A program made the position numbers and the translations under genes. The notes beneath the pieces were generated by a model. The model worked only from the letters and a program-made list of their open reading frames with translations. It did not search any database and was not told the DNA's origin. 64,000 bases of DNA, taken from a virus. The DNA is taken from positions 53,837 through 117,836 of IMG/VR virus record IMGVR_UViG_3300044797_000185. One strand, written 5' to 3'. Shown piece by piece: positions 15,166-22,456 of this stretch (positions are counted from its first letter, which is position 1; each line of letters opens with the position of its first letter).

Positions 15166-16248
15166 ATGGCTAAACGACTTCACGCTTTTCTATTTCCACT
15201 TCATAACGAAGAACTGGTTATCTATAAGACGCTATATAGTCTTAGGAAAGCTGGGGTTGCATGGGAAGACATGTACTTTGTAGATGATGGCTCTACAGAT
15301 AAGACAGTTGATATTTTGACCAAAGCTACATTCCCTCATCTATCCATGTTCAATGTCCTTTGCTTAACTCCGAACGTTGGTAAGACCCAGGCTCTTGTGG
15401 TAGCCTTCAAACATTTCAATCTGGCAGAGAAATATGAATGGGTCAATACTTGCGACGGTGATACTTTATTGTCTCCCGATTATTTGCAGAAGTTGATCCC
15501 AATTTTGAATGATGCTTCTACTAGTACAGCAGCGATTGCTTCACGAGTCTGTTCAATCAAAAATAGTTGGAATGCCTACACGAGCTATCGGACATGGGAA
15601 TATTGGTTAATGCAGGTTACGTATAAGAGGGCGCAAGGGTACATTAATTGCATCACTGTTCTTCCAGGTTGTGGAACCACTTTTCGTACAAGCGTGTTTG
15701 AGAAACTGAGCCAGGACCTAAAGCCAGAGATTTTGACTGAGGATATGCTGTGGACCATCCGTATTCATTTGGAAGGTCTTGGTAGGACATTATATGCCCA
15801 CTCTCTGCGGGTTTATACTCAAGATCCAGATCGTATTAAATCCTATTTTAAACAGAATTGCCGTTGGTTCCAGGGTGGTTGGCAAGTTTATAGGGAACTG
15901 AAAATGTGGCAAGTATTCAAAAGCAAAATCAATGCTGAGACTTCTTTCTTGTTCTTGGAAGGTGTCTTTTTCAGTACTCTTTTTACCTTTGCATGGTTGT
16001 GTTTGTTTAAAGGATGGTTTCCTGCATTTACCCATTATTTCTTTTGGGCTGATTGTCTGTTGTTTACAGGATTAACTCTAATAGGTGCATTGTGTGAATT
16101 GGATAATCGCTTAATTCTTTGGATGCCTTTCTTCTATCTTTTACGCATACTAAAATGCTTCATATTCTTGCATAGTTTCATTAAGATTATGATTTTTAAG
16201 TCTGATAAAAGGAAAAAACTTCTTTGGAATAAAGTGGCTCGTTATTGA
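15166..16248 (+). CDS. Processive family-2 glycosyltransferase (PgaC/NodC/hyaluronan-synthase type)
   Basis: A 360-residue membrane enzyme. GT-A motifs: FVDDGSTDK (UDP-binding DDG), NTCDGDT (DxD), PGCGTTFR, TEDMLW (catalytic base ED) and QNCRWFQGGW (the QxxRW signature of processive synthases). The C-terminal third (about residues 265-345) has three to four transmembrane segments that form the export channel in this family. It most resembles enzymes making GlcNAc-containing polymers such as PNAG, chitin oligomers or hyaluronan. Together with the CE4 deacetylase it gives a NodB/NodC or IcaB/IcaA-like pair. It has its own promoter. Confidence 0.85.
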   Translation: MAKRLHAFLFPLHNEELVIYKTLYSLRKAGVAWEDMYFVDDGSTDKTVDILTKATFPHLSMFNVLCLTPNVGKTQALVVAFKHFNLAEKYEWVNTCDGDTLLSPDYLQKLIPILNDASTSTAAIASRVCSIKNSWNAYTSYRTWEYWLMQVTYKRAQGYINCITVLPGCGTTFRTSVFEKLSQDLKPEILTEDMLWTIRIHLEGLGRTLYAHSLRVYTQDPDRIKSYFKQNCRWFQGGWQVYRELKMWQVFKSKINAETSFLFLEGVFFSTLFTFAWLCLFKGWFPAFTHYFFWADCLLFTGLTLIGALCELDNRLILWMPFFYLLRILKCFIFLHSFIKIMIFKSDKRKKLLWNKVARY

Positions 16249-16257
16249 AAATAACCC

Positions 16258-16286
16258 TTGACTTTAGTAGATAAGTATGATAGACT
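16258..16286 (+). promoter_or_regulatory. Sigma70-like promoter, leaderless arrangement
   Basis: TTGACT at 16258-16263, 17-bp spacer, TAGACT at 16281-16286. ATG 16292 is 5 nt beyond the -10 box, so the transcript should start at or near it. The in-frame ATG at 16277 lies inside the promoter and is rejected. Confidence 0.65.
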
Positions 16287-16291
16287 TAATT

Positions 16292-16480
16292 ATGAATACT
16301 TTAAATCGAAATGACAATACGTGTACATGTGGGCATGAATGGTCGCTTCATTTGGCAAATGGGAAGTTGGCTGCTTGTACCTTGAATCAAAAAATGTGTG
16401 ACTGTTGGGCATATGCAGCTAAAAAAATAGAGAGACATGAGATTTTTAACTTACAAATTAACTTAACTCAGGGGAGATAA
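16292..16480 (+). CDS. Small CxCGH zinc protein
   Basis: A 62-residue protein with TCTCGHEWSLH, then C and CDCWAY: the Cys/His core of the small zinc family seen elsewhere in this window, but with a different C-terminus lacking the NLxYLE motif. Start 16292 is set by the promoter position. It ends 1 bp before the next gene. Function unknown. Confidence 0.55.
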   Translation: MNTLNRNDNTCTCGHEWSLHLANGKLAACTLNQKMCDCWAYAAKKIERHEIFNLQINLTQGR

Positions 16481-16481
16481 A

Positions 16482-16718
16482 ATGCACCTGCTAAAACGTG
16501 AATATGTGAAGATGAATCCAGTAGAAAAAGCCGTTATTGTTGCACGAGTTGAGGCTAAATTGTATAAGTTTATTATTGGACCTTCAATGGGATGTCTCGA
16601 AGGATGTCGTTGTGAAGCGTGTTTTCAAAAAGCATTGGATTTATTGGTAACTAAAACAGAAACTATTACAGTAAATTTACAATCAAACGATTCCGAAATC
16701 TTGGAATGGCTTTCATAA
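16482..16718 (+). CDS. Small protein with a Cys cluster
   Basis: A 78-residue protein with CLEGCRCEACF in the middle and an acidic end. A ribosome site (GGGGAG) precedes ATG 16482; ATG 16512 in the same frame is an alternative. The C-CxC-xxC cluster could bind zinc. No family recognised. Confidence 0.5.
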   Translation: MHLLKREYVKMNPVEKAVIVARVEAKLYKFIIGPSMGCLEGCRCEACFQKALDLLVTKTETITVNLQSNDSEILEWLS

Positions 16719-16722
16719 GGGC

Positions 16723-16751
16723 TTGACAAGTAGGGCATAATCTGCTATACT
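16723..16751 (+). promoter_or_regulatory. Sigma70-type promoter
   Basis: TTGACA at 16723-16728, 17-bp spacer, TATACT at 16746-16751. The leader to ATG 16768 would be only about 10 nt, with the GGGAG ribosome site at or just before its 5' end. Confidence 0.85.
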
Positions 16752-16767
16752 TATAGGGAGAAATAAT

Positions 16768-17109
16768 ATGAAGAAAATTGGCTGGACAAAATTGTTGGTT
16801 CTCATATTTCTTTTAGGAACGCTCGTTCCTCTTCATGCAGAAGATTCCTATACAGAACAATTACGTCAATATAAATTGGTTTATATCGAATTGCTGGAAA
16901 AGAAATTAGAAAAAATTCCAACTAATACAACGGTAGAAGTATCTTTAAAAGATGGGACAAGCAACAAAGTAATTTTTAAAAGTTATTCAAAATATGATGA
17001 TGCTTTATGGTTTCATCCTATTGATAGCAGATGGGGTTTTCTTTCAGATGACGCATATGATATTCGAGAAATCGAAGACGTTCAAGTCATAGTCCAGCAC
17101 AGGATATGA
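16768..17109 (+). CDS. Secreted small protein
   Basis: A 113-residue protein with a signal peptide (hydrophobic core LLVLIFLLGTLVPLHA, cleavage after HA). The mature part is about 90 residues, charged, probably alpha then beta, with no recognised family. It has its own promoter and is followed directly by a Cys-rich gene. Probably exported by the Sec pathway to the periplasm or cell surface. Confidence 0.6.
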   Translation: MKKIGWTKLLVLIFLLGTLVPLHAEDSYTEQLRQYKLVYIELLEKKLEKIPTNTTVEVSLKDGTSNKVIFKSYSKYDDALWFHPIDSRWGFLSDDAYDIREIEDVQVIVQHRI

Positions 17110-17430
17110 ATGAAATGCATTCTTTGCCGATTATTGCCTAAAGAACATTCTTTTAAGGTGTGCCAGTCTAACACCTGTGATTGCAGCTGTATAATGAACT
17201 ATGTAGATCGGCCAAAGAATAAACATCAAAGTGTAATGAGACAGGATACTCCTGATTGGCTGAATATAGGTGTTGCAGAATTGAAAACTATAAAGATTCC
17301 GAAAGTTTACTCCGATTATATGTACATGTTATGGAATACGAGTCGTGGGATTCCTTTTAGTAAGTGGCATATCCCTGCATATGAAAGAGATTTAAAAAAG
17401 AAGAAGCTGGAAATGAGGAATAAAATATGA
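17110..17430 (+). CDS. Cys-rich small protein, paralogue of the gene at 7084
   Basis: A 106-residue protein with CILC, HSFKVCQ and TCDCSCIM at the N-terminus, in the same order and spacing as the gene at 7084. It is the same length, 106 residues. The C-terminus is Lys-rich. It abuts the previous stop and overlaps the next start by 4 bp (ATGA). Function unknown; likely zinc-binding. Confidence 0.6.
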   Translation: MKCILCRLLPKEHSFKVCQSNTCDCSCIMNYVDRPKNKHQSVMRQDTPDWLNIGVAELKTIKIPKVYSDYMYMLWNTSRGIPFSKWHIPAYERDLKKKKLEMRNKI

Positions 17431-17579
17431 TAGATAAAGATCATTGGTTAGTGATTATTTTTTTGATTTTGACTGTCATAAGTTCTGTCATCATAATTCA
17501 TGCACTCTCAAAAGTTGTTGTTTCTGCTTCTAGCAGCGTTGGTTATAATTATGATGCTGGGGTTACAATAATTCCATAA
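17427..17579 (+). CDS. Small single-pass membrane protein
   Basis: A 50-residue protein, ATGA-overlapped with the previous gene. Residues about 8-25 form one hydrophobic helix (WLVIIFLILTVISSVIII). No family recognised. Confidence 0.5.
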   Translation: MIDKDHWLVIIFLILTVISSVIIIHALSKVVVSASSSVGYNYDAGVTIIP

Positions 17580-17588
17580 GGAGAAAAA

Positions 17589-17807
17589 ATGGCTAAAGAT
17601 GGTGATGTCTTTGTTGCAGTTAGTTTGGTTCCAGGTGTTTCGAATCAAAAAGTTATTTTTAGACACGTACAACCTGGATTTGAGGAATTGCCTTCTATTT
17701 CGATGTACGATTTGACGGAGGATATTTCAGGGCATCCCAAAGATTCTACAGTGTCAAGAAATACACTTGAGGAGAGCGGATATGTTCTTCCTCAAGAGGC
17801 TCCCTGA
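17589..17807 (+). CDS. Small hypothetical protein
   Basis: A 72-residue soluble protein with AAGGAG ribosome site 5 nt before the ATG. Beta-rich N-terminus (VFVAVSLVPG, KVIFRHV). No motif recognised. Confidence 0.5.
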   Translation: MAKDGDVFVAVSLVPGVSNQKVIFRHVQPGFEELPSISMYDLTEDISGHPKDSTVSRNTLEESGYVLPQEAP

Positions 17808-17813
17808 TTAAAT

Positions 17814-18398
17814 ATGACCATGAGAAAAAAAGTAAAAAAGAAACAATTTTGTATTCATGGGCACGATGTATTTATCTGTGGTAGAACTAATGGTGGAAAA
17901 GGAAATTGTAAAATATGTGATCAAATTTACAGTGATTCTGATCATAAAAGATCTTATCGTAATTTTTTAAGGCGGTTAGCACAAAAATTTGTAAATTGTA
18001 TTAAGGATAAACCATGCATGGATTGTGGTATTAAATATCCTTCCTATGTAATGCAATTTGATCATAGACCTGGAGAGAAAAAATTATTTTCAATAAGTTC
18101 TAGTTCTTTAAATTATAATATAGAAAAAATAAAATTAGAAATAACTAAGTGTGATGTTGTTTGTGCTAATTGTCATTGGCAACGAACCCATGATAGAAAA
18201 TTTATTATAAAAAGGAAAAATAAGGGTATGAAAAAATTACTAAAAAGAGTATTAAAAAGAAAAATTTTTACACAAACTGATGTGAGTTTGCTTATTCAAA
18301 AGCTTGCTGATCCTAAAAGTGATTCTTTTGATCCTGAATTTGCTGCTGCGATGCAGGAAGAATATGATAAACGTATTGCTAAAGGAAAAAATAAATGA
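17814..18398 (+). CDS. HNH-type endonuclease with zinc-knuckle module
   Basis: A 194-residue protein. The N-terminus FCIHGHDVFICGRT...CKIC is the same zinc module repeated four times in the protein at 8171. The HNH-like core follows: PCMDCG, MQFDHRPGEK and VVCANCHWQRTHDR. The C-terminal 60 residues are Lys-rich and then acidic. ATG 17814 or 17820 may be the start; neither has a strong ribosome site. Probably a mobile freestanding nuclease. Confidence 0.75.
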   Translation: MTMRKKVKKKQFCIHGHDVFICGRTNGGKGNCKICDQIYSDSDHKRSYRNFLRRLAQKFVNCIKDKPCMDCGIKYPSYVMQFDHRPGEKKLFSISSSSLNYNIEKIKLEITKCDVVCANCHWQRTHDRKFIIKRKNKGMKKLLKRVLKRKIFTQTDVSLLIQKLADPKSDSFDPEFAAAMQEEYDKRIAKGKNK

Positions 18399-18607
18399 AA
18401 TTTACTTTTTTGTTCCATGATGGTAGTAGGATAGTTTTTTCAGCGGATGAAGTAAAACATTACACTGGACATGCTGCTCTTACGAATGCTACAGTATTAG
18501 AAAATACTAAAAATTATGCCGTTAAGGTCGGAGATCATTTTGATCGATTTAATATCGCACTGAATGACAATTTATTTGGTATGTTTCCATCTGATGAGGT
18601 AAAATAG
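18395..18607 (+). CDS. Small hypothetical protein
   Basis: A 70-residue protein beginning KFTFLFHDGSRIVFSADE, probably a small beta-rich fold. ATGA overlap with the HNH gene. No family recognised. Confidence 0.5.
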   Translation: MKFTFLFHDGSRIVFSADEVKHYTGHAALTNATVLENTKNYAVKVGDHFDRFNIALNDNLFGMFPSDEVK

Positions 18608-18637
18608 ATCCTTCGGAGGCGATGTCATATCCGTCGA

Positions 18638-18669
18638 GTTAGCTCCTCTCGTAAAAAGGAGCACAATTT
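18638..18669 (+). promoter_or_regulatory. Hairpin that hides the ribosome site of the repeat protein
   Basis: GCTCCT (18642-18647) pairs with AGGAGC (18657-18662) around a 9-nt loop, so the AAGGAG ribosome site before ATG 18670 is inside the stem. 18638-18649 is also an exact reverse complement of 13819-13830 in the deacetylase leader. A translational switch is possible. Confidence 0.45.
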
Positions 18670-19521
18670 ATGATTAACAAATTAACATCTGAACAAGAAC
18701 AGCAAATAAAAGAATATTTTAATACCTACCTATCTAAAGGTTTATCTACCACACCCTCAAATAAATCCGTTGCAGAAATAGCTATTAAACGAATGTCTAA
18801 GTTATTAAATGAAAAAGAACCTGAAATAAGATGGGTTAAAAGCCCTATGGAGTTAATTAAATTGTGGAAAGCTAAATCTCTTTATTCATCTCTTTATTCA
18901 TCTCTTTATCCATCTCTTTATTCATCTCTTTATCCATCTCTTTATTCATCTCTTTATTCATCTCTTGATTCATCTCTTCGTTCATCTCTTTATTCATCTC
19001 TTGATTCATCTCTTGATTCATCTCTTTATTCATCTCTTCGTTCATCTCTTTATTCATCTCTTTATTCATCTCTTCGTTCATCTCTTTATTCATCTCTTGA
19101 TTCATCTCTTTATTCATCTCTTGATTCATCTCTTCGTTCATCTCTTTTATGGGGACAAGGAAATGCCAATTGGATTCCCTTTTTTAAATATTGCACTGAA
19201 GTATTAAAGATTAAATATGATGCCCAAGATGTTGAAAAATTAAATCTTTGGGTTAGCATGATGGAATGTTCTTATTTCCTTATATTTAAGAAGCTTGTTG
19301 TTTTAATGGAACATCCAAAAGAAATTCATGTAGATAATAAAGGATTAAACCACAATCTTGAGGATTATGCAATTAAATGGTATGATAATACGGGTATTTA
19401 CGTTGTGCATGGTGAAGTAGTTGATGCTTTAGATATTGAACAATTATTTAAGGGTAAAAAGATAACTAATTTAGAATATTTGGGTAGCAAGTACAAGGAA
19501 TCGAGTGAAAGTATATTGTAG
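18670..19521 (+). CDS. DUF6745-type protein with 22 four-residue SL[YDR]S repeats
   Basis: A 283-residue protein. Residues 1-69 are a helical N-terminus; residues 70-157 are 22 units of S-L-x-S, where x is Tyr, Asp or Arg. The C-terminal part resembles DUF6745: an IPFFKY helix, a KLVVLMEHPKEIHVDNKG strand pair and IKWYDNTGIYVVHGEVV. The very end has TNLEYLGSKY, the motif shared by many small proteins here. The repeat tract stays in frame because the unit is 12 bp, so gain or loss of units would change length without breaking the gene. Function unknown. Confidence 0.7.
   Translation: MINKLTSEQEQQIKEYFNTYLSKGLSTTPSNKSVAEIAIKRMSKLLNEKEPEIRWVKSPMELIKLWKAKSLYSSLYSSLYPSLYSSLYPSLYSSLYSSLDSSLRSSLYSSLDSSLDSSLYSSLRSSLYSSLYSSLRSSLYSSLDSSLYSSLDSSLRSSLLWGQGNANWIPFFKYCTEVLKIKYDAQDVEKLNLWVSMMECSYFLIFKKLVVLMEHPKEIHVDNKGLNHNLEDYAIKWYDNTGIYVVHGEVVDALDIEQLFKGKKITNLEYLGSKYKESSESIL
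18877..19140 (+). repeat. 12-bp tandem repeat, 22 units
   Basis: Twenty-two consecutive copies of a 12-bp unit with consensus TCTCTTTATTCA, exactly in the reading frame. Variation is confined mostly to codon 3 (TAT, GAT or CGT) and twice to codon 4 (CCA for TCA). Confidence 0.95.
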
Positions 19522-19849
19522 TCATTCCATTAAAGATTTTAATAAAGCTTCCAATTATAGTGCCTGTAAGTTATGTTTACAAGGGTGGTATGGTATTGAT
19601 CCTATTCCCGTTGTAGTGGTTGGGTATACAGAACCCTATGAGGTTGACGAAAATTACATGGATCGGTTTAAAGAGAAGGATTTATCAGCAAAGAAATTTA
19701 CTCGCTGCTTGATATGTAAAGATTTACTTGAAAAGAGAAAACATATTACCTGTAATATTCAAGCATGGTGGCGTTCTGTTGGTAAAAGACATAAAGAAAC
19801 TATTAACAGAATGCTCAGCGTGGTTATTGGATTGAGAAAAGATAAATGA
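19505..19849 (+). CDS. Cys-rich small protein, GTG start
   Basis: A 114-residue protein beginning at GTG 19505, overlapping the end of the repeat protein by 17 bp. It has YCSHS, CKLC, then CLICKD and a later C, which suggests zinc binding. The C-terminus is basic. ATGA overlap with the transporter gene. No family recognised. Confidence 0.55.
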   Translation: MKVYCSHSIKDFNKASNYSACKLCLQGWYGIDPIPVVVVGYTEPYEVDENYMDRFKEKDLSAKKFTRCLICKDLLEKRKHITCNIQAWWRSVGKRHKETINRMLSVVIGLRKDK

Positions 19850-21012
19850 ATTTCCTTTACTTTCTTGCAATGTTGTCTCATTTTTCTCAAGGTATAGCTG
19901 GTCTTGTTGGTCAACCTCTCTATTATTATCTTAGGGAAACTCTCCATTTGAGTGTATCACAGATAATGTATCTCTCCTCCCTTACTACAATTCCCTGGAT
20001 GCTAAAGCCAGTCTTTGGCTTTTTCAGTGATCTACTCCCCATCAAAAATTATCATCGAAAACCCTATATCATTCTAAGTGCTATTATTTGTAGTGTTATG
20101 GCATTTGTGATTGGATTTTCACCTACCCTAGCATTGCCATGGCTCATAGCTTTTCTTTTTGTCTATTCAATTGGTCAAGCAGGAGATAATGTAGCAATTA
20201 ATGGATTTGTTGTAGAAGAAGGCAATAGAGCAAACACTGTTGGACGATTGCAAAGCTGTCAATGGGGTTCCTTGGCTGTTGCTGAAGTGCTTACTGGAGT
20301 ATTAGGTGGTTATCTTTCTACTAAATATACTTACCATACAGCCTATGTTTTAATCGCCATTTTCCCCGCCATCATAGCAGGATCGGCATTTTATCTTAAA
20401 GAAGATAAAGCTATTCCTTTTGTTGGAAGTAAATTGCAGCCTATAAAAGATTTTTTTAAGCAACTGAAAAATAAACAGCTTCTTTTTTCTTCTTTATTTC
20501 TTTTTCTATTCTGGTTTAGTCCTTCAATTGGTACTCCTCTTATGGATAGAATGCGAACCATTGGTCTTTCTAAAATGTTTATTGGGTGGATTGGAACAAT
20601 TGGTTCAATCTTTAGTATTATAGGGGCAGCTATCTATTTCCATGTAAGTAAAACGATTGATATGAAGAAATGGTTATATTATAGCGTTATTGTTAGTACC
20701 ATAGCTACCTTTGCTTATTTGTACACTACAAAAGAGTCTTTATTGGCATATGATGTGATATTTAGCATATCAGGGCAGTTTGTGCAGCTTTTGATGCTTG
20801 GGTTGATGGCAAGGACTTGTCCAAAGGGTACGGAAGCCACTACATTTGCCCTATTAACGTCAATTGTTAATTTTGGAGGCTCCATGTCAAATGTAGTAGG
20901 GGCGAAGCTATTTGGGCTGTTTGGTTATAATGGATTGGTTATTATAAGTGGGATTGCAACATTTGCTTGTTTGCCATTTATTCCTTATTTAACCATTGAA
21001 AAAAAGGATTGA
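19846..21012 (+). CDS. MFS-type transporter resembling folate-biopterin (BT1) carriers
   Basis: A 388-residue integral membrane protein with about 11-12 hydrophobic segments. The N-terminal part matches the BT1 pattern: QPLYYYLRETL, then IPWMLKPVFGFFSDLLPI and RKPYIILSA, where the KP-x-GF-SD loop between helices 2 and 3 is characteristic. The middle has a charged cytoplasmic loop, as in two 6-helix bundles. BT1 carriers move folates or pterins, but substrate cannot be told from sequence; other MFS substrates are possible. Transporters of this size are very unusual in phages. Confidence 0.75.
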   Translation: MNFLYFLAMLSHFSQGIAGLVGQPLYYYLRETLHLSVSQIMYLSSLTTIPWMLKPVFGFFSDLLPIKNYHRKPYIILSAIICSVMAFVIGFSPTLALPWLIAFLFVYSIGQAGDNVAINGFVVEEGNRANTVGRLQSCQWGSLAVAEVLTGVLGGYLSTKYTYHTAYVLIAIFPAIIAGSAFYLKEDKAIPFVGSKLQPIKDFFKQLKNKQLLFSSLFLFLFWFSPSIGTPLMDRMRTIGLSKMFIGWIGTIGSIFSIIGAAIYFHVSKTIDMKKWLYYSVIVSTIATFAYLYTTKESLLAYDVIFSISGQFVQLLMLGLMARTCPKGTEATTFALLTSIVNFGGSMSNVVGAKLFGLFGYNGLVIISGIATFACLPFIPYLTIEKKD

Positions 21013-21037
21013 CAGTAGACAAGATATATGGTATACT
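21009..21037 (+). promoter_or_regulatory. Sigma70-type promoter
   Basis: TTGACA at 21009-21014, 17-bp spacer, TATACT at 21032-21037. A leader of about 68 nt precedes the lipoprotein ATG at 21112 with an AAGGAG ribosome site. Confidence 0.85.
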
Positions 21038-21111
21038 TATTTAGTCATAAGTAGATTAGGCAATGGGAAATTGGTTATGGCTCTGGATAAATAAAGATAA
21101 GGAGATTTAAA

Positions 21112-21600
21112 ATGAAAAGACTAGTAATGTTTGTTGTTTGTGGTTTGATGACAATTGGTTGTAGTAAGCATGATTCTTCAGTTCCAAATGCACCTACACT
21201 ACCAGCTAATTTAAATATTACTGGTTCGTATACTGCTTATGGGGTTGTTTATACATTAATTCCTCCATGTCCAAATAATGTTTGTTCATATGATGTGAAT
21301 GTTACTGTTGTAGTTACACAATCAGGAGATGAACTTACTGGAAGTTATAGTGATTCAAATGGTATTTCTGGAACACTTGTTGGAAATGTTTCCACAGATA
21401 CCCCAAGTTCTGAAAGTGGGACATTTAATCTTCTGCGGTCTGGGTATAGTGGATCACAGGCTGTTTTTTCATACACTGCAACACCTGGATTGTTATCATT
21501 TGTAGTTCAATCGGGGGGACAAAATCCATTTGTACAACATGCAAGTGCTTCTAAAAATTCAAGTTCATCTTCTGTTAGCTTTTCTGGGCTTGGATTATAA
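21112..21600 (+). CDS. Lipoprotein, unknown function
   Basis: A 162-residue protein with a lipoprotein signal (MKRLVMFVVCGLMTIGCSK; lipobox TIGC). The mature part is Ser/Thr/Gly-rich beta structure (VVVTQSGDELTGSYSD, GTLVGNVS), resembling small lipocalin-like lipoproteins. It is the only gene of its transcription unit, with its own promoter and a hairpin after the stop. Superinfection exclusion is a common role of phage lipoproteins but is only an inference. Confidence 0.7.
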   Translation: MKRLVMFVVCGLMTIGCSKHDSSVPNAPTLPANLNITGSYTAYGVVYTLIPPCPNNVCSYDVNVTVVVTQSGDELTGSYSDSNGISGTLVGNVSTDTPSSESGTFNLLRSGYSGSQAVFSYTATPGLLSFVVQSGGQNPFVQHASASKNSSSSSVSFSGLGL

Positions 21601-21610
21601 ATATTAAAAT

Positions 21611-21639
21611 TCCCTCTGTGCTCATAGTGGGCAGAGGGA
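21611..21639 (+). terminator. Possible hairpin terminator after the lipoprotein
   Basis: TCCCTCTG (21611-21618) pairs with CAGAGGGA (21632-21639). There is no good T-run after it, so termination may be weak or the hairpin may protect the mRNA 3' end. Confidence 0.45.
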
Positions 21640-21649
21640 TAAATATTAC

Positions 21650-21678
21650 TTGCTAATTAAGAATTAATATGGTATACT
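21650..21678 (+). promoter_or_regulatory. Sigma70-like promoter, leaderless arrangement
   Basis: TTGCTA at 21650-21655, 17-bp spacer, TATACT at 21673-21678. ATG 21686 begins 7 nt after the -10 box. Confidence 0.65.
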
Positions 21679-21685
21679 TAAGCAA

Positions 21686-22456
21686 ATGATAACACTAAAT
21701 GGACATCCAGTTTCAACTACCTTTTTCCCTGATCAATCTTCTCAGGTTTGGAAGATTGATCCTAAATTTTTTCTTACTAATAATAACGTCATCCGATGGG
21801 AATTCCAGGGTGAGGCAGAATTCATGCATCTTGCTCAGCTTAAAACTCTTTTGGATCTGAACTATGGGCTTGATACTACTTTGGATCTGCCTTATTTACC
21901 TTATGCTCGTCAAGATAAAGAAATTACCAATGAATCCACATTTGCTTTGTATACATTCGCTCTCTTATTGAATAGCTTGGGTTTCACCAAAGTATTTATA
22001 TTTGATCCACATAATTTGGAGCTTACACAGCGATTGATTGATAGGGTTGAGATTACAATGCCTGATGTGAAGTCATTGCTTAAAGAATTGAAAGCACTAC
22101 CTGTTTATCCTGATGCGGGAGCAGCTAAGAGATACAATGCTCCAAAGAATACACTTCGTTGTGAAAAGGTACGGGAACCACTTACTGGGGAGATCACTGG
22201 CATTAAAGTTATTGGGAAGGTGAGGCACACGAATTATCTGATCCAGGACGATCTTATAGATGGGGGAAGAACCTTCATTGAAGTAGCTAAGAAGTTATAT
22301 AAGAAGGGAGCTAAAAATGTTTATTTATATGGCTCTCATGGGATTTTTTCAAAGGGCTTGCCCCCTTTGTTTGATGCGGGGATACGAAGGATATTTACTT
22401 ACAAAGGTGAAGCTTTTTGGAGTTCTAAGTGCGAGATTTTTTATAAAACTATATGA
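21686..22456 (+). CDS. PRPP-synthetase-like enzyme (Prs or NARP1 ADPR-PP synthetase)
   Basis: A 256-residue protein of the ribose-phosphate pyrophosphokinase fold: YLPYARQDKE (ATP-binding loop of Prs), FDPHN and LIQDDLIDGGRT (PRPP-binding loop). It is shorter than cellular Prs (about 310-320 residues). Next comes an HNH gene and then a Nampt homologue. Phages carry this pair either for PRPP/NMN synthesis or, as the NARP1 pathway, to rebuild NAD+ from ADP-ribose and nicotinamide after host NADase defence. Sequence alone does not decide between the two. Confidence 0.8.
   Translation: MITLNGHPVSTTFFPDQSSQVWKIDPKFFLTNNNVIRWEFQGEAEFMHLAQLKTLLDLNYGLDTTLDLPYLPYARQDKEITNESTFALYTFALLLNSLGFTKVFIFDPHNLELTQRLIDRVEITMPDVKSLLKELKALPVYPDAGAAKRYNAPKNTLRCEKVREPLTGEITGIKVIGKVRHTNYLIQDDLIDGGRTFIEVAKKLYKKGAKNVYLYGSHGIFSKGLPPLFDAGIRRIFTYKGEAFWSSKCEIFYKTI

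Noticed and set aside
18877-19140. CRISPR-like array
   Set aside because: Units are 12 bp, contiguous, in coding frame and without spacers, so it is a coding tandem repeat.
18872-19141. Reverse-strand ORF of repeated Met-Asn-Lys/Gln-Glu units
   Set aside because: It is the shadow of the 12-bp repeat in the forward gene; no ribosome site, and it has no other content.
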